Shown piece after piece: positions 13,668-25,702 of a stretch of DNA of 64,000 bases. The stretch spans positions 641,501-705,500 of the forward strand of contig NZ_CP084737.1 of assembly GCF_024730665.1 (NCBI RefSeq), read 5' to 3'. Position 1 is the first letter of the stretch. Every line of letters starts with the position of its first letter. A model generated the notes under the pieces. The model was not told the DNA's origin. It saw nothing but the letters and a program-made list of their open reading frames with translations, and did no database searches. The translations under genes and the position numbers were made by a program. Source of the stretch: Coxiella-like endosymbiont. GTDB lineage: Bacteria > Pseudomonadota > Gammaproteobacteria > Coxiellales > Coxiellaceae.

Positions 13668-15050
13668 CTATTCTTGTCGCCAAGAAGTACCTTCTGGGAA
13701 ATCTTCAATAGTTATAGAAAGATTACTTAATTGATCGCGAATTTGGTCAGCTGTTTCCCAATCTTTTTTTACCCTTGCTTCATTACGTTCAGCGATAAGA
13801 GCTTTAATTTTTTGGGCATCCATTTCTTTTTTACCACCTTGTAAAAATCGTTCAGGAATTTGATCTAATAGACCAAAAATATGACTGAGATCTTTCAATT
13901 CAGCACCCAACATTGCTGCTTTTTCTAATTGATTGTCACTGCGAAGTCGATTAATTTCTCGAGTCATTTCAAATAGAACGGAAAATGCCGTAGGGGTATT
14001 AAAATCATCATCCATAGCTTCCTTAAAGCGATCCGTGTACAGGGAAGATGATTGCAGCTTTTTATCCACACGCAACAAACCACGTAAGGCAAGATAAAAT
14101 CGTTCCAAAGCGGCGAGACTATTATTTAGATTTTCTTTGGAATAGCTAAGAGGACTACGATAATGTCCTGATAACAAAAAATATCGTAGAACTTCGACAT
14201 CGTTTTCTTTAAGTGCTTCTCGAACAGAGATAACATTACCGAGCGACTTCGACATCTTTTCTTTCTCAATTTTAAGAAGACCTGCGTGCATCCATAACTT
14301 TACAAAGAGCTTTTTTTCAGCTGCTTCAGATTGTGCGATTTCGTTTTCATGGTGGGGAAATTTTAAATCGAGTCCACCTCCATGAATGTCAAACGGTTGC
14401 CCCAAAAGACTGCTTGACATCGCTGAACACTCGATATGCCAACCAGGTCGACCACAACCCCACGGAGAATCCCATTTAGGTTCTCCACGTTTTGCTTGCT
14501 TCCATAAAACGAAATCTAAAGGATCGTGTTTATTTTCGCTAACCTCTACACGCGCACCCGCCCGAAGCTCATCTAAGTTACAATTAGACAGTTTTCCATA
14601 ATCTTTAAAACGACGCACATCGAAATAAACATCACCATTCTGTCCAATATAAGCACTTTCATTTTCAATTAATTTTTCTATTAACTGGATAATTTGCGGT
14701 ATATATCGCGTTGCTCGTGGTTCTTTATCAGCTGATAAAATATGCAGCGCTTTTTCATCTTCATGCAAGATTTGAATAAATCGTTCTGCCAATGCTGCAG
14801 GATTTTCACCCCTCTCTTTAGCATGACTAATGATCTTGTCATCAACATCAGTAATGTTACGCACAAAACTCACTTCATAATTTCTCATTCGCAGATAACG
14901 CACAATCATGTCAAAAGTCATCCATGAGCGTGCATGGCCGATGTGCATGCGATCATATACTGTCATTCCACATACATAAAGTTTGACTTTGCCTTCTTCG
15001 ATTGGTTTAAATTCTTCTTTTTGTTTCGTTAAACTATTAAAAATTTTCAA
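13668..15050 (-). CDS. cysS: Cysteinyl-tRNA synthetase
   Basis: This 460-residue class I synthetase has normal length. It opens [20 protein letters not shown], with the zinc-binding Cys and the HIGH motif (HIGH at about residue 37). Later it shows [13 protein letters not shown] (zinc site) and EKMSKSLGN (KMSKS loop). It charges tRNA(Cys). The start is unusual: the best start is TTG at 15050, whose TG is shared with the TGA stop of the upstream gltX (CATTGA). The next codons [11 protein letters not shown] match the expected N-terminus, and no in-frame ATG or GTG precedes it. The overlap suggests translational coupling to gltX on the same transcript. Confidence 0.95.
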   Translation of the reverse strand: MKIFNSLTKQKEEFKPIEEGKVKLYVCGMTVYDRMHIGHARSWMTFDMIVRYLRMRNYEVSFVRNITDVDDKIISHAKERGENPAALAERFIQILHEDEKALHILSADKEPRATRYIPQIIQLIEKLIENESAYIGQNGDVYFDVRRFKDYGKLSNCNLDELRAGARVEVSENKHDPLDFVLWKQAKRGEPKWDSPWGCGRPGWHIECSAMSSSLLGQPFDIHGGGLDLKFPHHENEIAQSEAAEKKLFVKLWMHAGLLKIEKEKMSKSLGNVISVREALKENDVEVLRYFLLSGHYRSPLSYSKENLNNSLAALERFYLALRGLLRVDKKLQSSSLYTDRFKEAMDDDFNTPTAFSVLFEMTREINRLRSDNQLEKAAMLGAELKDLSHIFGLLDQIPERFLQGGKKEMDAQKIKALIAERNEARVKKDWETADQIRDQLSNLSITIEDFPEGTSWRQE

Positions 15051-16442
15051 TGCTTCGCATCTCGCAATCGTTTTTGAATAGTTTTGGCATCCATTAATAA
15101 AATTAATTTCCCTAATTCTGGGCCACGTTTAGCGCCGGTTAAAGCTATTCGTAATGGTTGATACAGAGCTTGCCCTTTAAGATTTAATTCTCCCTTTAAA
15201 TAGTTTATTACTGACTTCAAATCTTTATCAAATCGCTTAAAGGCTTCAGCCGCTTTTTCAAAATAGACGCTGTCTGTCTCTTGTAAGTATGCTTTCTGCA
15301 TTGGCTTAAACAGTTGTGTACTGTTGAAGCAAACATCAATCCAATAATGAACATCTTTCAGAAAAATCACATTAGGCTTTATTGTTGTCAAAAATAAATC
15401 GGTCTTTTCCGCAGGGATTTTTGATTTTAATCCATTCCCTACCCACTCCCAAAAATGGTCATAGGAGAATTGTTCAATAGCTCGTTTTTGCCAATAATCC
15501 AGTTGTTGCGCGTTAAATTTAGTGGGAGATTTACTTAACGATCCTATATTAAACCCTTTTACCAATTCAGAGAGCGAAAGAAAAGCGTTGCTTTCACAAT
15601 AATGGCCCAAACGTGCTAAATAATTTGTCACGGCTTCGGGCAAATAACCCATTTCACGTAATTCTTTAATACTTCGACTCCCCTGGCGTTTGGATAAGGG
15701 ACTACCATCTTGTCCCACAATTAAAGTGATATGACCATAAGCGGGTACGGCCAAATGGAGCGCTTGTAAAATTAAGAGCTGCCGTGGTGTATTGGTTAAA
15801 TGATCTTGACCACGTAATACATGAGTCACCTCCATAAGCGCGTCATCGACGGCATTACAAAACATAAAAGGTGATATGCCATTAGCACGGCGAATAATAA
15901 AATCACCAATATCGTTAGTTTGAAAGCGTTGCTCACCTCGCACTAAATCAGTAAAGGTCACTACTTCACCATCTGGCACACGAAAACGCAAAGTAGGTTG
16001 TAACCCCTCAGCGCGTTTTTTCCCTACTTCTTCTGAAGATAAATAACGACACGTACCAGTATAACGCGGCGGTTTTGCAACAGAACGTTGAATTTTCCTC
16101 AGTAATTCTAATTGTTCTTCACTGCAAAAACAAGGATATGCCTGGCCGGCCGCTTCTAAACGCCGATAATAATCTTCATAAATAGCTTGTCGCTTGGATT
16201 GATAGTAAGGCCCTTTTTTCTCTCTCTATCAGGGCCTTCCTGCCAATCTAACCCCATCCAATGCAGATCTTCTCGAAGCCAAAAATCAAATTCTTTTTGG
16301 AACGCTCAACATCGGTATCTTCAATTCGAAGCAAAAAAATACCTTTTTGCTTTTGTGCAAAAAGGTAGTTAAATAAGGCTGTTCGAGCATTTCCTAGGTG
16401 CATAAGGCCTGTTGGACTTGGACAGAAACGACTTTTTATCAT
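15047..16442 (-). pseudogene. gltX: Glutamyl-tRNA synthetase, two frameshifts as assembled
   Basis: Translation from ATG at 16442 ([20 protein letters not shown], with the HIGH-type HLGN) runs to 16248. Conserved protein continues in other frames to 15047, including [20 protein letters not shown], the KMSKS-type loop. Both breaks are in A runs of the message. Five A at 16294-16298 should be six, giving [17 protein letters not shown]. Six A at 16214-16219 should be seven, giving [20 protein letters not shown]. After repair the protein is about 465 residues, normal for GltX. It is essential and supplies GatCAB with Glu-tRNA(Gln) if non-discriminating. There are no other stops, so I judge the gene functional and the breaks assembly errors or slippage sites. 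Confidence 0.88.
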
Positions 16443-16508
16443 TAGACTCATTCTTGAAAACACATTATTATGACAATTTTTAATCTGCTTTCCAACGCAT
16501 TTTAGACG

Positions 16509-17237
16509 ATGAAACCTCATACTTTATTTATTTCCGATCTCCATTTAGAAGAAGGAGCACCGTCAGTCACTGCTCGTTTCTTCGATTTTATGGAATATCA
16601 GGCTCCTAAAGCAGATGCTATTTACATTCTGGGTGACTTTTTTGAAGCATGGATTGGGGATGATAATCAGTCAGTTTTCAATCGACAGATTATTGAAGCA
16701 CTTCGAACTCTCATTGCAAAAGGGCCTATAATTTATTTCATGCGAGGTAATCGAGATTTTTTAATCGGCGAAAAATTCGCAACAGCCGCTAATACTGTCT
16801 TATTGGAAGATCCAACGGTGATTTCGCTTTATGATAAATCTACTTTATTAATGCACGGCGATAGTCTCTGCACATTAGACCATAAGCATCAAATTTATCG
16901 GCGAAATGTCGCAAAGCCGTGGGTAGAAAAATTAATGTTATCCCTCCCTTTATCGCTACGACGTAAATTAGCTAAAGGACTCCGCAAAAAAAGTCGCAAT
17001 CACAATAGATATTTATCTATTAAAATTCAAGATGTTGAAAATGAAGAAGTAAAACGAGTTATTCAACGACACAACGTCGAATTACTCATTCACGGTCATA
17101 CTCATCGTCCCGCTATTCATGATTTAACCGTAGGCCAAAAACCCGTTCAACGGATCGTCTTAGGTGCCTGGCACGAGAATGGAAGCGTTTTACGTTATTT
17201 TGACAATGGACAATTTGAATTGCATACTTTTGCTTAG
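16509..17237 (+). CDS. lpxH: UDP-2,3-diacylglucosamine pyrophosphatase
   Basis: This 242-residue calcineurin-type phosphoesterase carries the LpxH metal-binding set in order: SDLHL (D10, H12), [32 protein letters not shown] and [12 protein letters not shown]. LpxH removes UMP from UDP-diacylglucosamine to give lipid X, the fourth step of lipid A synthesis, at the cytoplasmic membrane surface. It is transcribed divergently from gltX, with 66 bases between the two starts, so both promoters must lie in that short gap. Its presence implies that lipid A is still made, in line with the YejM-like sulfatase further along. Confidence 0.95.
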   Translation: MKPHTLFISDLHLEEGAPSVTARFFDFMEYQAPKADAIYILGDFFEAWIGDDNQSVFNRQIIEALRTLIAKGPIIYFMRGNRDFLIGEKFATAANTVLLEDPTVISLYDKSTLLMHGDSLCTLDHKHQIYRRNVAKPWVEKLMLSLPLSLRRKLAKGLRKKSRNHNRYLSIKIQDVENEEVKRVIQRHNVELLIHGHTHRPAIHDLTVGQKPVQRIVLGAWHENGSVLRYFDNGQFELHTFA

Positions 17238-17775
17238 CTGTTTTTCTGCTGGCTATTTTTTCGTGAGTGCGAATGACGGAAAGTAGCAAAATTTGTATCG
17301 TCATTTCTAGAGATATTATTAAGAAAAAATTAATTTTCTCTTGCTCCTTTATGTGATAGAACTTCGAGTTGATTGTGTTAATTTATTTTTCCATAAAAAA
17401 TCAATCGATCTTCAATTGAAAGGAGGAAAGTTTTTATGACTAAAGTTTTTCATGTGTTTTAAAAGAAACTCAATTTGAACAAGAATAGCTGCAATAATTC
17501 GACCTAGCCGACAATAAACGAAAAGGAAGCTAATTATTCATCTTATTCCTTCAGAAAGGAACAGATTTTACTTCAAGGGAATTTCTTCTAATCACTTATC
17601 CTTTCAATAACTTATATTAACATTTTTCTATTTTTCGTGTATCTTAAAACTGAGCGTTTTCTTGAATAAGACGGATTATATAACAATCTGATTATCTAGC
17701 TGCTTTTTATCTCTCACATCCTCTTTCTGCTAAATGAAGAAAAAAGAGGACAAAGATGGCATAGAAAATTACCTC
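17238..17775. other. Intergenic region with an orphan ribosome-binding site
   Basis: About 540 bases between convergent lpxH and pdxJ. A very strong ribosome site (AAAGGAGGAAAG, starting at about 17420) precedes ATG at 17436, but the frame stops after eight codons (MTKVFHVF). This looks like the surviving 5' end of a dead plus-strand gene. I cannot name it. Nothing else was recognised. Confidence 0.4.
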
Positions 17776-18498
17776 CTATCTAGCGCTCAACAATAAACTC
17801 TTCATTTCTTTTACTGCTTCGGAGAGTCCAATTAATACAGCACGTGAGATAACACTGTGACCGATATTAAATTCGTTGATAACAGGAATAGCAGCAATTG
17901 GTTGAACATTGTAAATGGTTAAGCCGTGTCCGGCATTAACGATGAGACCAAGATTATCGGCGTAAGTGGCTGCTTCGGTGATTCGCTCAAGTTCTAGATT
18001 ATGTTCGCGATCAGTTTTTGTATTGGCATAATGGCCGGTGTGAATTTCAATGACAAAAACTTCACAGGCTTTGGCAGCATCAATTTGTTTTTTATCAGGA
18101 TCGATAAATAATGAGACTTTGATGCCTGCTTTGGCAAGGCGAGCGCAAATTTTCTTCATTGATGCCTGTTTTCTCGCCACATCCAGTCCTCCTTCTGTGG
18201 TTAATTCTTCGCGTTTTTCAGCTACTAAACAACAATGCTCGGGTTTAATTGCTTCCGCAAACTGGATGATGGGTTCGGAAGCAGCCATTTCCAAATTTAT
18301 AGGAACAGTCAATTGTTGTTTTAAATTACGCACGTCCTCATCCTGGATATGCCGGCGATCTTCGCGTAAATGAAGAGTAATCCCATCAGCACCTGCATCG
18401 ACAGCAATAATTGCGGCTTCAACAGGATCAGGATAGGTAGTACGGCGCACTTGTCGCAATGTGGCGATGTGATCGATATTCACTCCTAAACGAATCAT
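17776..18498 (-). CDS. pdxJ: Pyridoxine 5'-phosphate synthase
   Basis: This 240-residue TIM-barrel enzyme is full length. It begins [20 protein letters not shown] (the N-V-D-H-x-A-T-x-R-x-A/R signature) and has [24 protein letters not shown] and [14 protein letters not shown], all PdxJ hallmarks. It condenses deoxyxylulose 5-phosphate with 3-amino-2-oxopropyl phosphate to make vitamin B6. It ends the rnc-era-recO-pdxJ block and lies about 130 bases downstream of recO. De novo B6 synthesis is often kept in nutritional tick endosymbionts, so this is consistent with, but not proof of, a provisioning role. Confidence 0.96.
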   Translation of the reverse strand: MIRLGVNIDHIATLRQVRRTTYPDPVEAAIIAVDAGADGITLHLREDRRHIQDEDVRNLKQQLTVPINLEMAASEPIIQFAEAIKPEHCCLVAEKREELTTEGGLDVARKQASMKKICARLAKAGIKVSLFIDPDKKQIDAAKACEVFVIEIHTGHYANTKTDREHNLELERITEAATYADNLGLIVNAGHGLTIYNVQPIAAIPVINEFNIGHSVISRAVLIGLSEAVKEMKSLLLSAR

Positions 18499-18629
18499 TT
18501 AATGTCTCCTTTTTATCTTTCCCTACCTCCAACGGAAAAGGAAGACAGGGAATGAAAACAACTTTATCATCCCAATTTTATACTACGGGGCACTGATTTC
18601 TTAATAAATTCTATAGCTAACGATATTGA

Positions 18630-19331
18630 TCATATACTAGCGTAATAATTCGCGACTTTTAAGAGGTTTTTTCCGAGTAGTTGGCCTAGTGTTATTCGCA
18701 TGAGACGTTTGATATCTTTTAGCGACTCATCATCAGAAAATGTTTCTTCTCGTAAAGCAACCAAACTTTTTCCATAAAAAATATCTTTCTCCCCACTTTT
18801 CTCGCAAAGCAAAAATCCCTGTTCTGGATGATATTGATAAAATTGATCAGCTTTAATGGGTATGTTAGTTTTTATCTCACACTGTAATGGCAAACCATAA
18901 CCTAATTCCTCTAACAATCGTTTTTCAAAACGACGCAAGATCGCTTCTAAATGACCGTTAATCAATTGAGCAAGTGCTTCCTGATAAGAATAGAATAAAT
19001 GATGGTAAGGATCATCGTGATATAAGAGACGCATTAATAATTCATTTAGATAGAAACCACATAATAACGACTTGCCTTCTAGAAGATACGGCATTCCATT
19101 TAATTCTACGTCTCCTAAACATTTTAAATCATTTTGACCTGCCCACGATACTAAAAGCGGAAAAAATAAGTCTAGCCCACCCCTATAACGTGATTTTAAT
19201 CCCCGGGCACTGCGCGCCAGTATGGATACACGACCATGGTTCAGAGTTAACAGTTCAATAATCAAACTGGTGTTACTATAAGGACGTTTATGCAAAACAA
19301 AGGCGGGCTCTAAAACAACGCGCTGCATCAT
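18630..19331 (-). CDS. recO: RecO, recombination mediator
   Basis: This 233-residue protein begins with an OB-fold typical of RecO ([20 protein letters not shown] then [20 protein letters not shown]) followed by the helical domain ([20 protein letters not shown]). RecO works with RecR to load RecA at single-strand gaps. The length is normal. Its start overlaps the end of era by four bases, so the two are translationally coupled. I do not see a clear four-cysteine zinc motif, which is variable in this family. Confidence 0.93.
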   Translation of the reverse strand: MMQRVVLEPAFVLHKRPYSNTSLIIELLTLNHGRVSILARSARGLKSRYRGGLDLFFPLLVSWAGQNDLKCLGDVELNGMPYLLEGKSLLCGFYLNELLMRLLYHDDPYHHLFYSYQEALAQLINGHLEAILRRFEKRLLEELGYGLPLQCEIKTNIPIKADQFYQYHPEQGFLLCEKSGEKDIFYGKSLVALREETFSDDESLKDIKRLMRITLGQLLGKNLLKVANYYASI

Positions 19332-20221
19332 CCCTCAAACCCCAATTCATTTAATAATCGCTCACTATCTGACCATCCACTTTTTACTTTCACCCACAAT
19401 TGTAAAAACACTTTTTTATCGAACAGTTTTTCCATATCTGTTCGTGCCGTTATACCTATTTTTTTAAGACGTTTCCCTTCTTTAGCAATTACAATCCCTT
19501 TTTGTCCTTTTTTCTCAACCCAAATCACTGCTGAAATGCGAATAATTTTTTCTTCTGGCTTAAAAAAAATAATAGTAACAGCTAACGAATAAGGAATTTC
19601 CTGATCCAACGAGCATATTAATTTTTCTCGAATAATTTCAGATGCCATAAACTGATTGCTACAATTAGTTACCTGTTCTGGTGGAAAACAAAATGGTGAT
19701 TCAGGAATGTATTGAATAATCGTTTGCTCCAAAATACCCACTTGATAACGAGTTTTTGCGCACAACGGAATAATTTCCTGAAAAGGAAATAATGACGAAA
19801 CCCTTTCAATTAATGGCAATAATTTGGTGCGATCTTTCATTTGATCAATTTTATTAATAACAAGAAAAACAGGTATCTCAAAATTTTTGAATTGGTTTAA
19901 TACCCATTGATCTTGCACTTTCCAGTGCGGTTCAATCAAAAAAACGACTACATCAGCTTCCTGAAAAGCACTGTGAGTCATACGATTCATATAACGATTT
20001 ATTGCTCGATATACGTCTGCGTGTAATCCAGGTGTATCTATATAAACGAGCTGAGTATTTTCAAAGGTTTTTATACCAAAAGTGCAAAAACGTGTGGTTT
20101 GCGGCTTACAGGAAGTAATACTGATTTTTTGACCCAGAAGCTGATTAAGCAAAGTTGACTTGCCCACGTTAGGGCGTCCAACAATAGCTACATAACCACA
20201 ATAGATGGATTGATTATTCAT
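19328..20221 (-). CDS. era: Era, ribosome-assembly GTPase
   Basis: Full-length Era of 297 residues. The GTPase motifs are [20 protein letters not shown] (G1), CKPQTTRF (G2), YIDTPGLH (G3) and [12 protein letters not shown] (G4). A C-terminal KH domain follows, with [19 protein letters not shown] as the RNA-binding loop. Era binds the 3' end of 16S rRNA and helps mature the 30S subunit. It overlaps rnc by eight bases and recO by four, a tight operon shared with most gammaproteobacteria. Confidence 0.96.
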   Translation of the reverse strand: MNNQSIYCGYVAIVGRPNVGKSTLLNQLLGQKISITSCKPQTTRFCTFGIKTFENTQLVYIDTPGLHADVYRAINRYMNRMTHSAFQEADVVVFLIEPHWKVQDQWVLNQFKNFEIPVFLVINKIDQMKDRTKLLPLIERVSSLFPFQEIIPLCAKTRYQVGILEQTIIQYIPESPFCFPPEQVTNCSNQFMASEIIREKLICSLDQEIPYSLAVTIIFFKPEEKIIRISAVIWVEKKGQKGIVIAKEGKRLKKIGITARTDMEKLFDKKVFLQLWVKVKSGWSDSERLLNELGFEG

Positions 20222-20882
20222 CCAACAATTCCAAAAAATATTCAGCAGCTATCTGTTCTGCTCGGCGACGTGCCGAACTAACACCCTGTGTTTTACTAGG
20301 AAGCCCTTCAACAGAACACATTACAGTGAATATTTGTGCATGAGCTTCACCAGTTACCTTTGTTGTATACATAGGCAATGGAAATTTCCGAGCCTGTAAC
20401 CATTCTTGCAAGCGCGACTTTGCGTCTTTATTCGGCGTTATTTTCGATAAATCATCCACCTGTTTCCCATACCAATTTAACAAACAATGCCGACAAATTT
20501 CCAATCCTGCATCAATATAAATAGCGCCAACCACTGCTTCTAATGCATCAGACAAGATAGAGCGACGTGATTTCCCGCCGCTTTTACACTCGCCAATGCC
20601 TAATCGCAAATTTTCATTAATCCCTAAATCAATCGACAATCGTGCTAACACGTCTCCGTTAACTACCGAAGCGCGCATCTGGCTTAATTCACCTTCTTGT
20701 GCTTCCGGGTGCCGTTGATACAATTCAGAAGCAATAACGAATCCCAGAACAGAATCTCCTAAAAATTCCAATCGTTCGTTATTATCCGATCCAATACTGC
20801 GATGACTTAATGCACTTTCCAATAATTTCACATTTCTAAACCTGTGGCTTAAGCGATCCATTAATTTATTCAGATCAGCCAT
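20214..20882 (-). CDS. rnc: Ribonuclease III
   Basis: This is a 222-residue RNase III. The catalytic signature NERLEFLGDSVLGFVIA is present, with the second acidic cluster SDALEAVVGAIYID. A double-stranded RNA-binding domain follows (DAKSRLQEWLQARKFPLPMY ending [19 protein letters not shown]). It processes rRNA precursors and structured mRNAs. I prefer ATG at 20882, since a GGAGGG ribosome site lies eight bases before it; a GTG at 20900 is in frame but would place that site inside the gene. In most relatives lepB lies immediately upstream; here only its relic remains. Confidence 0.95.
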   Translation of the reverse strand: MADLNKLMDRLSHRFRNVKLLESALSHRSIGSDNNERLEFLGDSVLGFVIASELYQRHPEAQEGELSQMRASVVNGDVLARLSIDLGINENLRLGIGECKSGGKSRRSILSDALEAVVGAIYIDAGLEICRHCLLNWYGKQVDDLSKITPNKDAKSRLQEWLQARKFPLPMYTTKVTGEAHAQIFTVMCSVEGLPSKTQGVSSARRRAEQIAAEYFLELLDE

Positions 20883-20924
20883 GTGAATTCCCTCCGACAC
20901 TGGGATAATGAAACTACATCAAAA

Positions 20925-21480
20925 TACAATATTATACTGCACGTATACTACATGATCCCACTACGCCGCATCCAATTTATCTAAGGGATGCCAACTCATC
21001 CAAATTTCGGATATTGATCCAAGTTAATTTTTTCATGGACATCTCCATTTTCTAGCTATTGTCACTGTCATCTTGATTATCTCCCCATTTATAAAAGTGC
21101 CTTTTTTTGTTCTTCGCCATTGACATATATTTTTTTATGGGCCATATAGCTCTGGTAATCAATCACCCGTAATAAAAATAATTTTTGGATCTTTTTGAAC
21201 CAACGAAATCAATCAATTTACCTTCGTTTTAGTTCATCTAAAGGAATAATTTTTTATAAACTGGCAAGAAAATCTATAAGCAATGTTCTATGGCGAAGAT
21301 CACTAGAGATCGCTGTCGGCTCCAAAGAAGCGTTGCTGCATGTGATAGATCTCATTATAGGAAAGACCCTCCCCGCGTACTATCCTAAATAATCAACAAC
21401 ATAGGGAAAAGCTTTTGCATATTTAACGAGAAAATTAGCTTTGGTTTTTGAGAGTATGGCTTTTAAAACAAGCTAATTCA
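20925..21480 (-). pseudogene. lepB: Decayed signal peptidase I (lepB)
   Basis: The gap between lepA and rnc is where lepB normally sits, and the minus strand keeps LepB motifs in the right order across different frames. They are LVKYAKAFPYVV (near 21430-21400), CSNASLEPTAISSDL (21342-21300; the catalytic-serine box, usually SGSMxPT), HKKIYVNGEEQKK (around 21130), WGDNQDDSDNS then RKWRCP (around 21090-21040; usually GDNRDNSxDSRxWGxVP) and EIWMSWHPLDKLDAA (around 21005-20960). At least three in-frame stops and several frameshifts lie between them, so this is true old decay, unlike the single-base breaks in neighbouring genes. LepB cleaves Sec signal peptides and is normally essential. Confidence 0.8.
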
Positions 21481-21536
21481 CTACACTGATAAAACTCGTT
21501 GAAAACACGGTGATTATTAAAATGCAATAGATATGA

Positions 21537-23346
21537 TCATTTTTCAGTTTTTGCTCTCAGAATCGCTAAAAAGGCTTCCTGCGGAATAGCGACTTTCCCT
21601 ACATATTTCATGCGCTTTTTGCCCGCTTTTTGTTTTTCTAATAACTTTCGCTTACGTGTAACGTCGCCACCATAACATTTCGCTGTCACATTTTTCCGAA
21701 ACGCCTTCACTGACGTACGCACAATAATTTTGGCACCAACCGCTGCCTGTATTGCAACTTCAAACATTTGACGCGGAATCAAATCTTTTAACCGCTCAAC
21801 CAATTCCCGCCCGCGCATAAATACCTGATCGCGATGCACGATAGTTGCTAAAGCATCCACTTTTTCCCTCCAATGAGGATATCCAATCTTACCAGATCTG
21901 CGACCTGAAAGTGATCAAAACTATAATCTAATGAAGCATATCCTTGGCTGACCGATTTTAAACGATCAAAGAAATCCAACATTACTTCACTCAAAGGGGC
22001 CTCATAACTAATTGATACTTGTTTACTTAAATACAATAGCTTCTTTTGTACGCCCCGCTTTTTAATACACAGAGTGATCACAGCACCTAAAAATTCTGGA
22101 GGCACCAAGATGTTCACCATCACAATAGGTTCTCGAATTTCAGTTATTTTAGTTGTTTCTGGCAAACGACTTGGGTTGTCAATATATAAAATTTCGTTTT
22201 GTTTGGTCAAAACTTCATAGTTCACTGTCGGCGCGGTAGTAATTAGTTCAAGATCGTATTCGCGCTCTAACCGTTCCTGGACAATCTCCATATGCAGCAT
22301 ACCTAAAAATCCACAACGAAAGCCAAATCCTAAAGCTTGAGAAGATTCTGGCTCGTAAGATACGGCAGCATCATTTAAGCGCAATTTGGCAAGGGCTTCC
22401 CGAAAAGACCCATAATCTTTAGGATTAATCGGAAATAAGCCGGCAAACACTTGTGGTTTCATTTTCTGAAATCCCGGCAGTTGGGTGTTTGCCCCATCTT
22501 TAGCATATGTTAACGTATCGCCAACTGGGGCACCAAAAATATCTTTAATTCCAGCAACTATAAAACCTACTGCCCCAATACTCAATTCTTCAAGTGAATG
22601 ACGCTTTGGTGTGAAATGGCCAAGCTGATCAACATAATAATCCCTACCCGTCGACATTACGCGAATTCTATCGCCTTTGCGTAATATGCCAGCCTTAACT
22701 CGCACTAACGATACTACACCTAAATAACTATCAAACCAGGAATCAATGACTAAGGCCTGCAAAGGAGCTTTTGGATCTCCTGCTGGTGGTGGAATCGTCA
22801 TTACTAGTTGTTCCAATAATTCTCTAACTCCAACCCCTTCTTTAGCGCTCACCCGAATGGAATTATGTGCTTCAATGCCAATAACATCTTCAATTTCCTG
22901 AATAGCACGCTCAGAGTCTGCCTGGGGCAAATCAATTTTGTTTAAAACAGGAAGAACGACAACCCCTGATCAATTGCCGTATAACAAGTGGTCACCGTTT
23001 GTGCTTCTACTCCCTGCGCTGCATCTACTACCAATAAAGCGCCCTCGCAGGCAGCAAGCGACCTCGATACCTCATAAGCAAAATCCACATGTCCTGGTGT
23101 ATCGATAAAATTCAGTTGATATGTATAGCCATCTTGTGCTTGATAATTGAGTGTAACACTTTGCGCTTTAATAGTAATACCCCGCTCGCGCTCGATATCC
23201 ATCGAATCAAGCACTTGGGCTTTCATCTCTCGCTCACTTAAACCGCCACAAAGTTGAATAAACCGATCTGCTAACGTCGATTTTCCATGATCAATATGTG
23301 CAATGATAGAGAAATTCCGGATAAATTTTTGTATAACTACTGTCAT
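21537..23346 (-). pseudogene. lepA: LepA / elongation factor 4, two frameshifts as assembled
   Basis: Three consecutive frames form one LepA of about 600 residues. The first has the G1 motif [20 protein letters not shown] and G3 [10 protein letters not shown], the second domains II-IV, and the third the C-terminal domain ending [19 protein letters not shown]. Breaks: four G in the message at 22963-22966 should be five, giving [18 protein letters not shown] (restoring the G4 NKID motif). Five A at 21861-21865 should be six, giving [19 protein letters not shown]. LepA is a ribosome-associated GTPase that is conserved but often dispensable. ATG 23346 is preferred; a GAGGAG site lies 12 bases before it, and an ATG at 23358 abuts that site. 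Confidence 0.88.
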
Positions 23347-24345
23347 AACAACCGTCATCTCCTCGACTTTTCAAATACAATGGTCGAAGCGAAAATCACC
23401 TCAATTATGATAAATCAAACTTCATAAATGCAAGCGCTTCAGACATTTGTAGAAAAGAAATTAAAGACACAGCTCTCTTTTTGGAAAGCATCCTACCTTT
23501 CTTCTCTGGCTTTCTAGTTTTATTTAAGACAAAAAGAGCTGCCAATTAGCAGTCATCAATTATCGATGACAACTATCTTAAAAATCGTCACCCTGATGCT
23601 AGGAGTTCCTAACCTAGCACAGATTAGAATAACCCTATGAACATAAAAATAAAGGAGTTGTACGTAGCGCCGGAAGACCAATGAGCAATTAGTTACTGAG
23701 AAGAACCCATAGGTTCATCATCTTCTTTTAAGGAAGTCATTAAACAGCTATTTTTCAAAAAAGCACTCAACTCTTTCTTCATATGCAATATATCATTCAA
23801 CAGATTAGGTGATAGAAACTATGTTTGAAATCGCAAAAGAACGTAATTTGGTGGTTTATTATGCTTCTTGTTTAGAATTGGTGTAGCGAAAAATGACTGT
23901 CATGTACTCTTGATCATTATTAAAAAAGCATTAACTATTTTGGGTATTAAACTATTTATTTAAATCGTTAAAGTTAGTGTATCTTTACTTTCGTTTGCCT
24001 AGCTTAAACCGCAAACCACAAAAATGATAAGTACGATTCGATTGAATTGTGAATCAAATAATTCATTCATTTCCTCAAAATCGTGAGTAGTTGGCATTAA
24101 TAACAACAGCGAGCAGGATAACATAGGGGATTGTCTCACACACTATAAGCAAATATACCTAATATACTATAAATATTTCACAATGTTACTTTGCATCACC
24201 AAGAGCATCCTTAACCTTAAAATTACCAAGAAAAAATTTAATTTTTATTTTTGCCTTAATGCCCTGGCAGATCTTGATAATAGCCTGAGGAGTAAATAAC
24301 GGAGATTGTTTTGACCCGGAAACTGCTTTAAGCTTTCAGTACCAA
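23347..24345. other. Gene-poor region between lepA and tilS
   Basis: About 1 kb of AT-rich sequence. The only coding-like stretch is on the minus strand at 23693-23850. There an in-frame run with one stop ends MKKELSAFLKNSCLMTSLKE then DDEPMGSSQ at a natural stop at 23693. It resembles the C-terminus of a lost gene, which I cannot identify. No RNA gene was recognised. Confidence 0.4.
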
Positions 24346-25699
24346 TTATCCAGCTTGTGTGCAGTACATGTTGTTTTTAGCAGTTGGTATTATATGTTTT
24401 ATCACCCATCCACATTCATCATTTTTCGCTGTAAATCCTCCACAAATACAATAACCTACAACAGTGATTAATCTATCATCATAATAAATTAATGGAGTAC
24501 GATCACGTTGCCACGGAGGAATTTTCCATTTCTGCATCAATTTTTTAAGTGAATATGTTTCTTGCCGCCCTGCTGGTCGGCAGCGTTCTCCGCCACGACG
24601 GAACTGGACAGTAATTTTTCGAATATCAATAGCTGTAGATATCCCTTCGCCTTTTTTCTTCGTGGCCTGCAGTACTCCTAAAGTACCGGGCAAATTTAAT
24701 AAGTGGTTCAAATTCCATGGAATAATCATATGCGCATCATGCTCTGAAGAAGCTGCTGATATATGAAGTGCGTTATCGTACCGCCGAATTTCGGTGCTAC
24801 CATAAATAAAAGGGGAGCTGCATCCTCCGATGCTTTTAAAACATCGCTTCGTATTTGCTCCAACTGTTTCGTCTGCGGTACACTAAATCCCAGACGATAC
24901 ATCCAACGACGCAAAATATTCCGTTGTTGTTCAGGTGTTAATTGTAACAGCGGTTTAATAGCTAATGCCTCTTTTGTTTTCATAGCTTGTAAGTTCGCAT
25001 CAGCTGATTGATCCAGCAAATAGGATGCTTCTGCACAGTGACTAGCAGACCTCGAAATAACTGAAAATATTTTAGGCCAACGACGACGCAAAATAGGCAA
25101 TACTGCATGCCGCAAATAATTTCGGTTAAAGCGCAATTCAAAATTCATATCGTCTTCAATCCAGTGCAAATGATTTTTTTCAGCATATTTTTTTAATTCC
25201 TCACGATTCATCTTCAAAAAAGGTCGTAGTAAATAACCCTTCCCAATTTTTTTTTCAAAGGCATTGCGGATAAACCTTTTACGCCCGAGCCACGTAATAA
25301 CTGAAGTAAAAAAGTTTCAGCTTGATCATTTTGCGTATGCGCGGTTAGCACATTTTCTTCTTCGTGAATGTGATTCTGTAAAACATTATAGCGTGCTCTT
25401 CGCGCCACTGCTTCAATACTGTCGCCCGGGTTTAACGTGAGCCTTAATGATTCTGCATGAAAAGAAATTCCCAGATGTTGAGCAATTTTCTTACAATGAT
25501 CTTCCCATTGATTAGCATTGGGATTTAAATGATGATTAACATGCAATGCGCGAATTTGAATGGAAGAATTCTGTTTTTGACATTCTATCATCGCATGCAA
25601 TAATACGTGAGAATCCATTCCCCCACTGTAAGCAATACAAAAATAGGGATCATCAGTCAATTCGCGCAGACCAGCAAGAAGCTTTTCCGGTATCAACAT
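24346..25699 (-). pseudogene. tilS: tRNA(Ile)-lysidine synthase, two frameshifts as assembled
   Basis: Three frames form one TilS of about 450 residues. The N-terminal part has the PP-loop CIAYSGGMDSHVLLHAM and the VLTAHTQNDQAETFLLQLLR motif; the rest gives the middle and C-terminal tRNA-binding domains. Breaks: nine A in the message at 25247-25255 should be ten, giving KKKIGKGYLLRPFLKMNREE. Four T at 24808-24811 should be five, giving LLFIYGSTEIRRYDNALHIS. TilS makes lysidine at position 34 of the AUA-reading tRNA(Ile) and is essential in most bacteria. The reading is clean on both sides of each break, so the gene is probably functional. It follows accA by three bases. Confidence 0.87.
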
Positions 25700-25702
25700 A
25701 GC

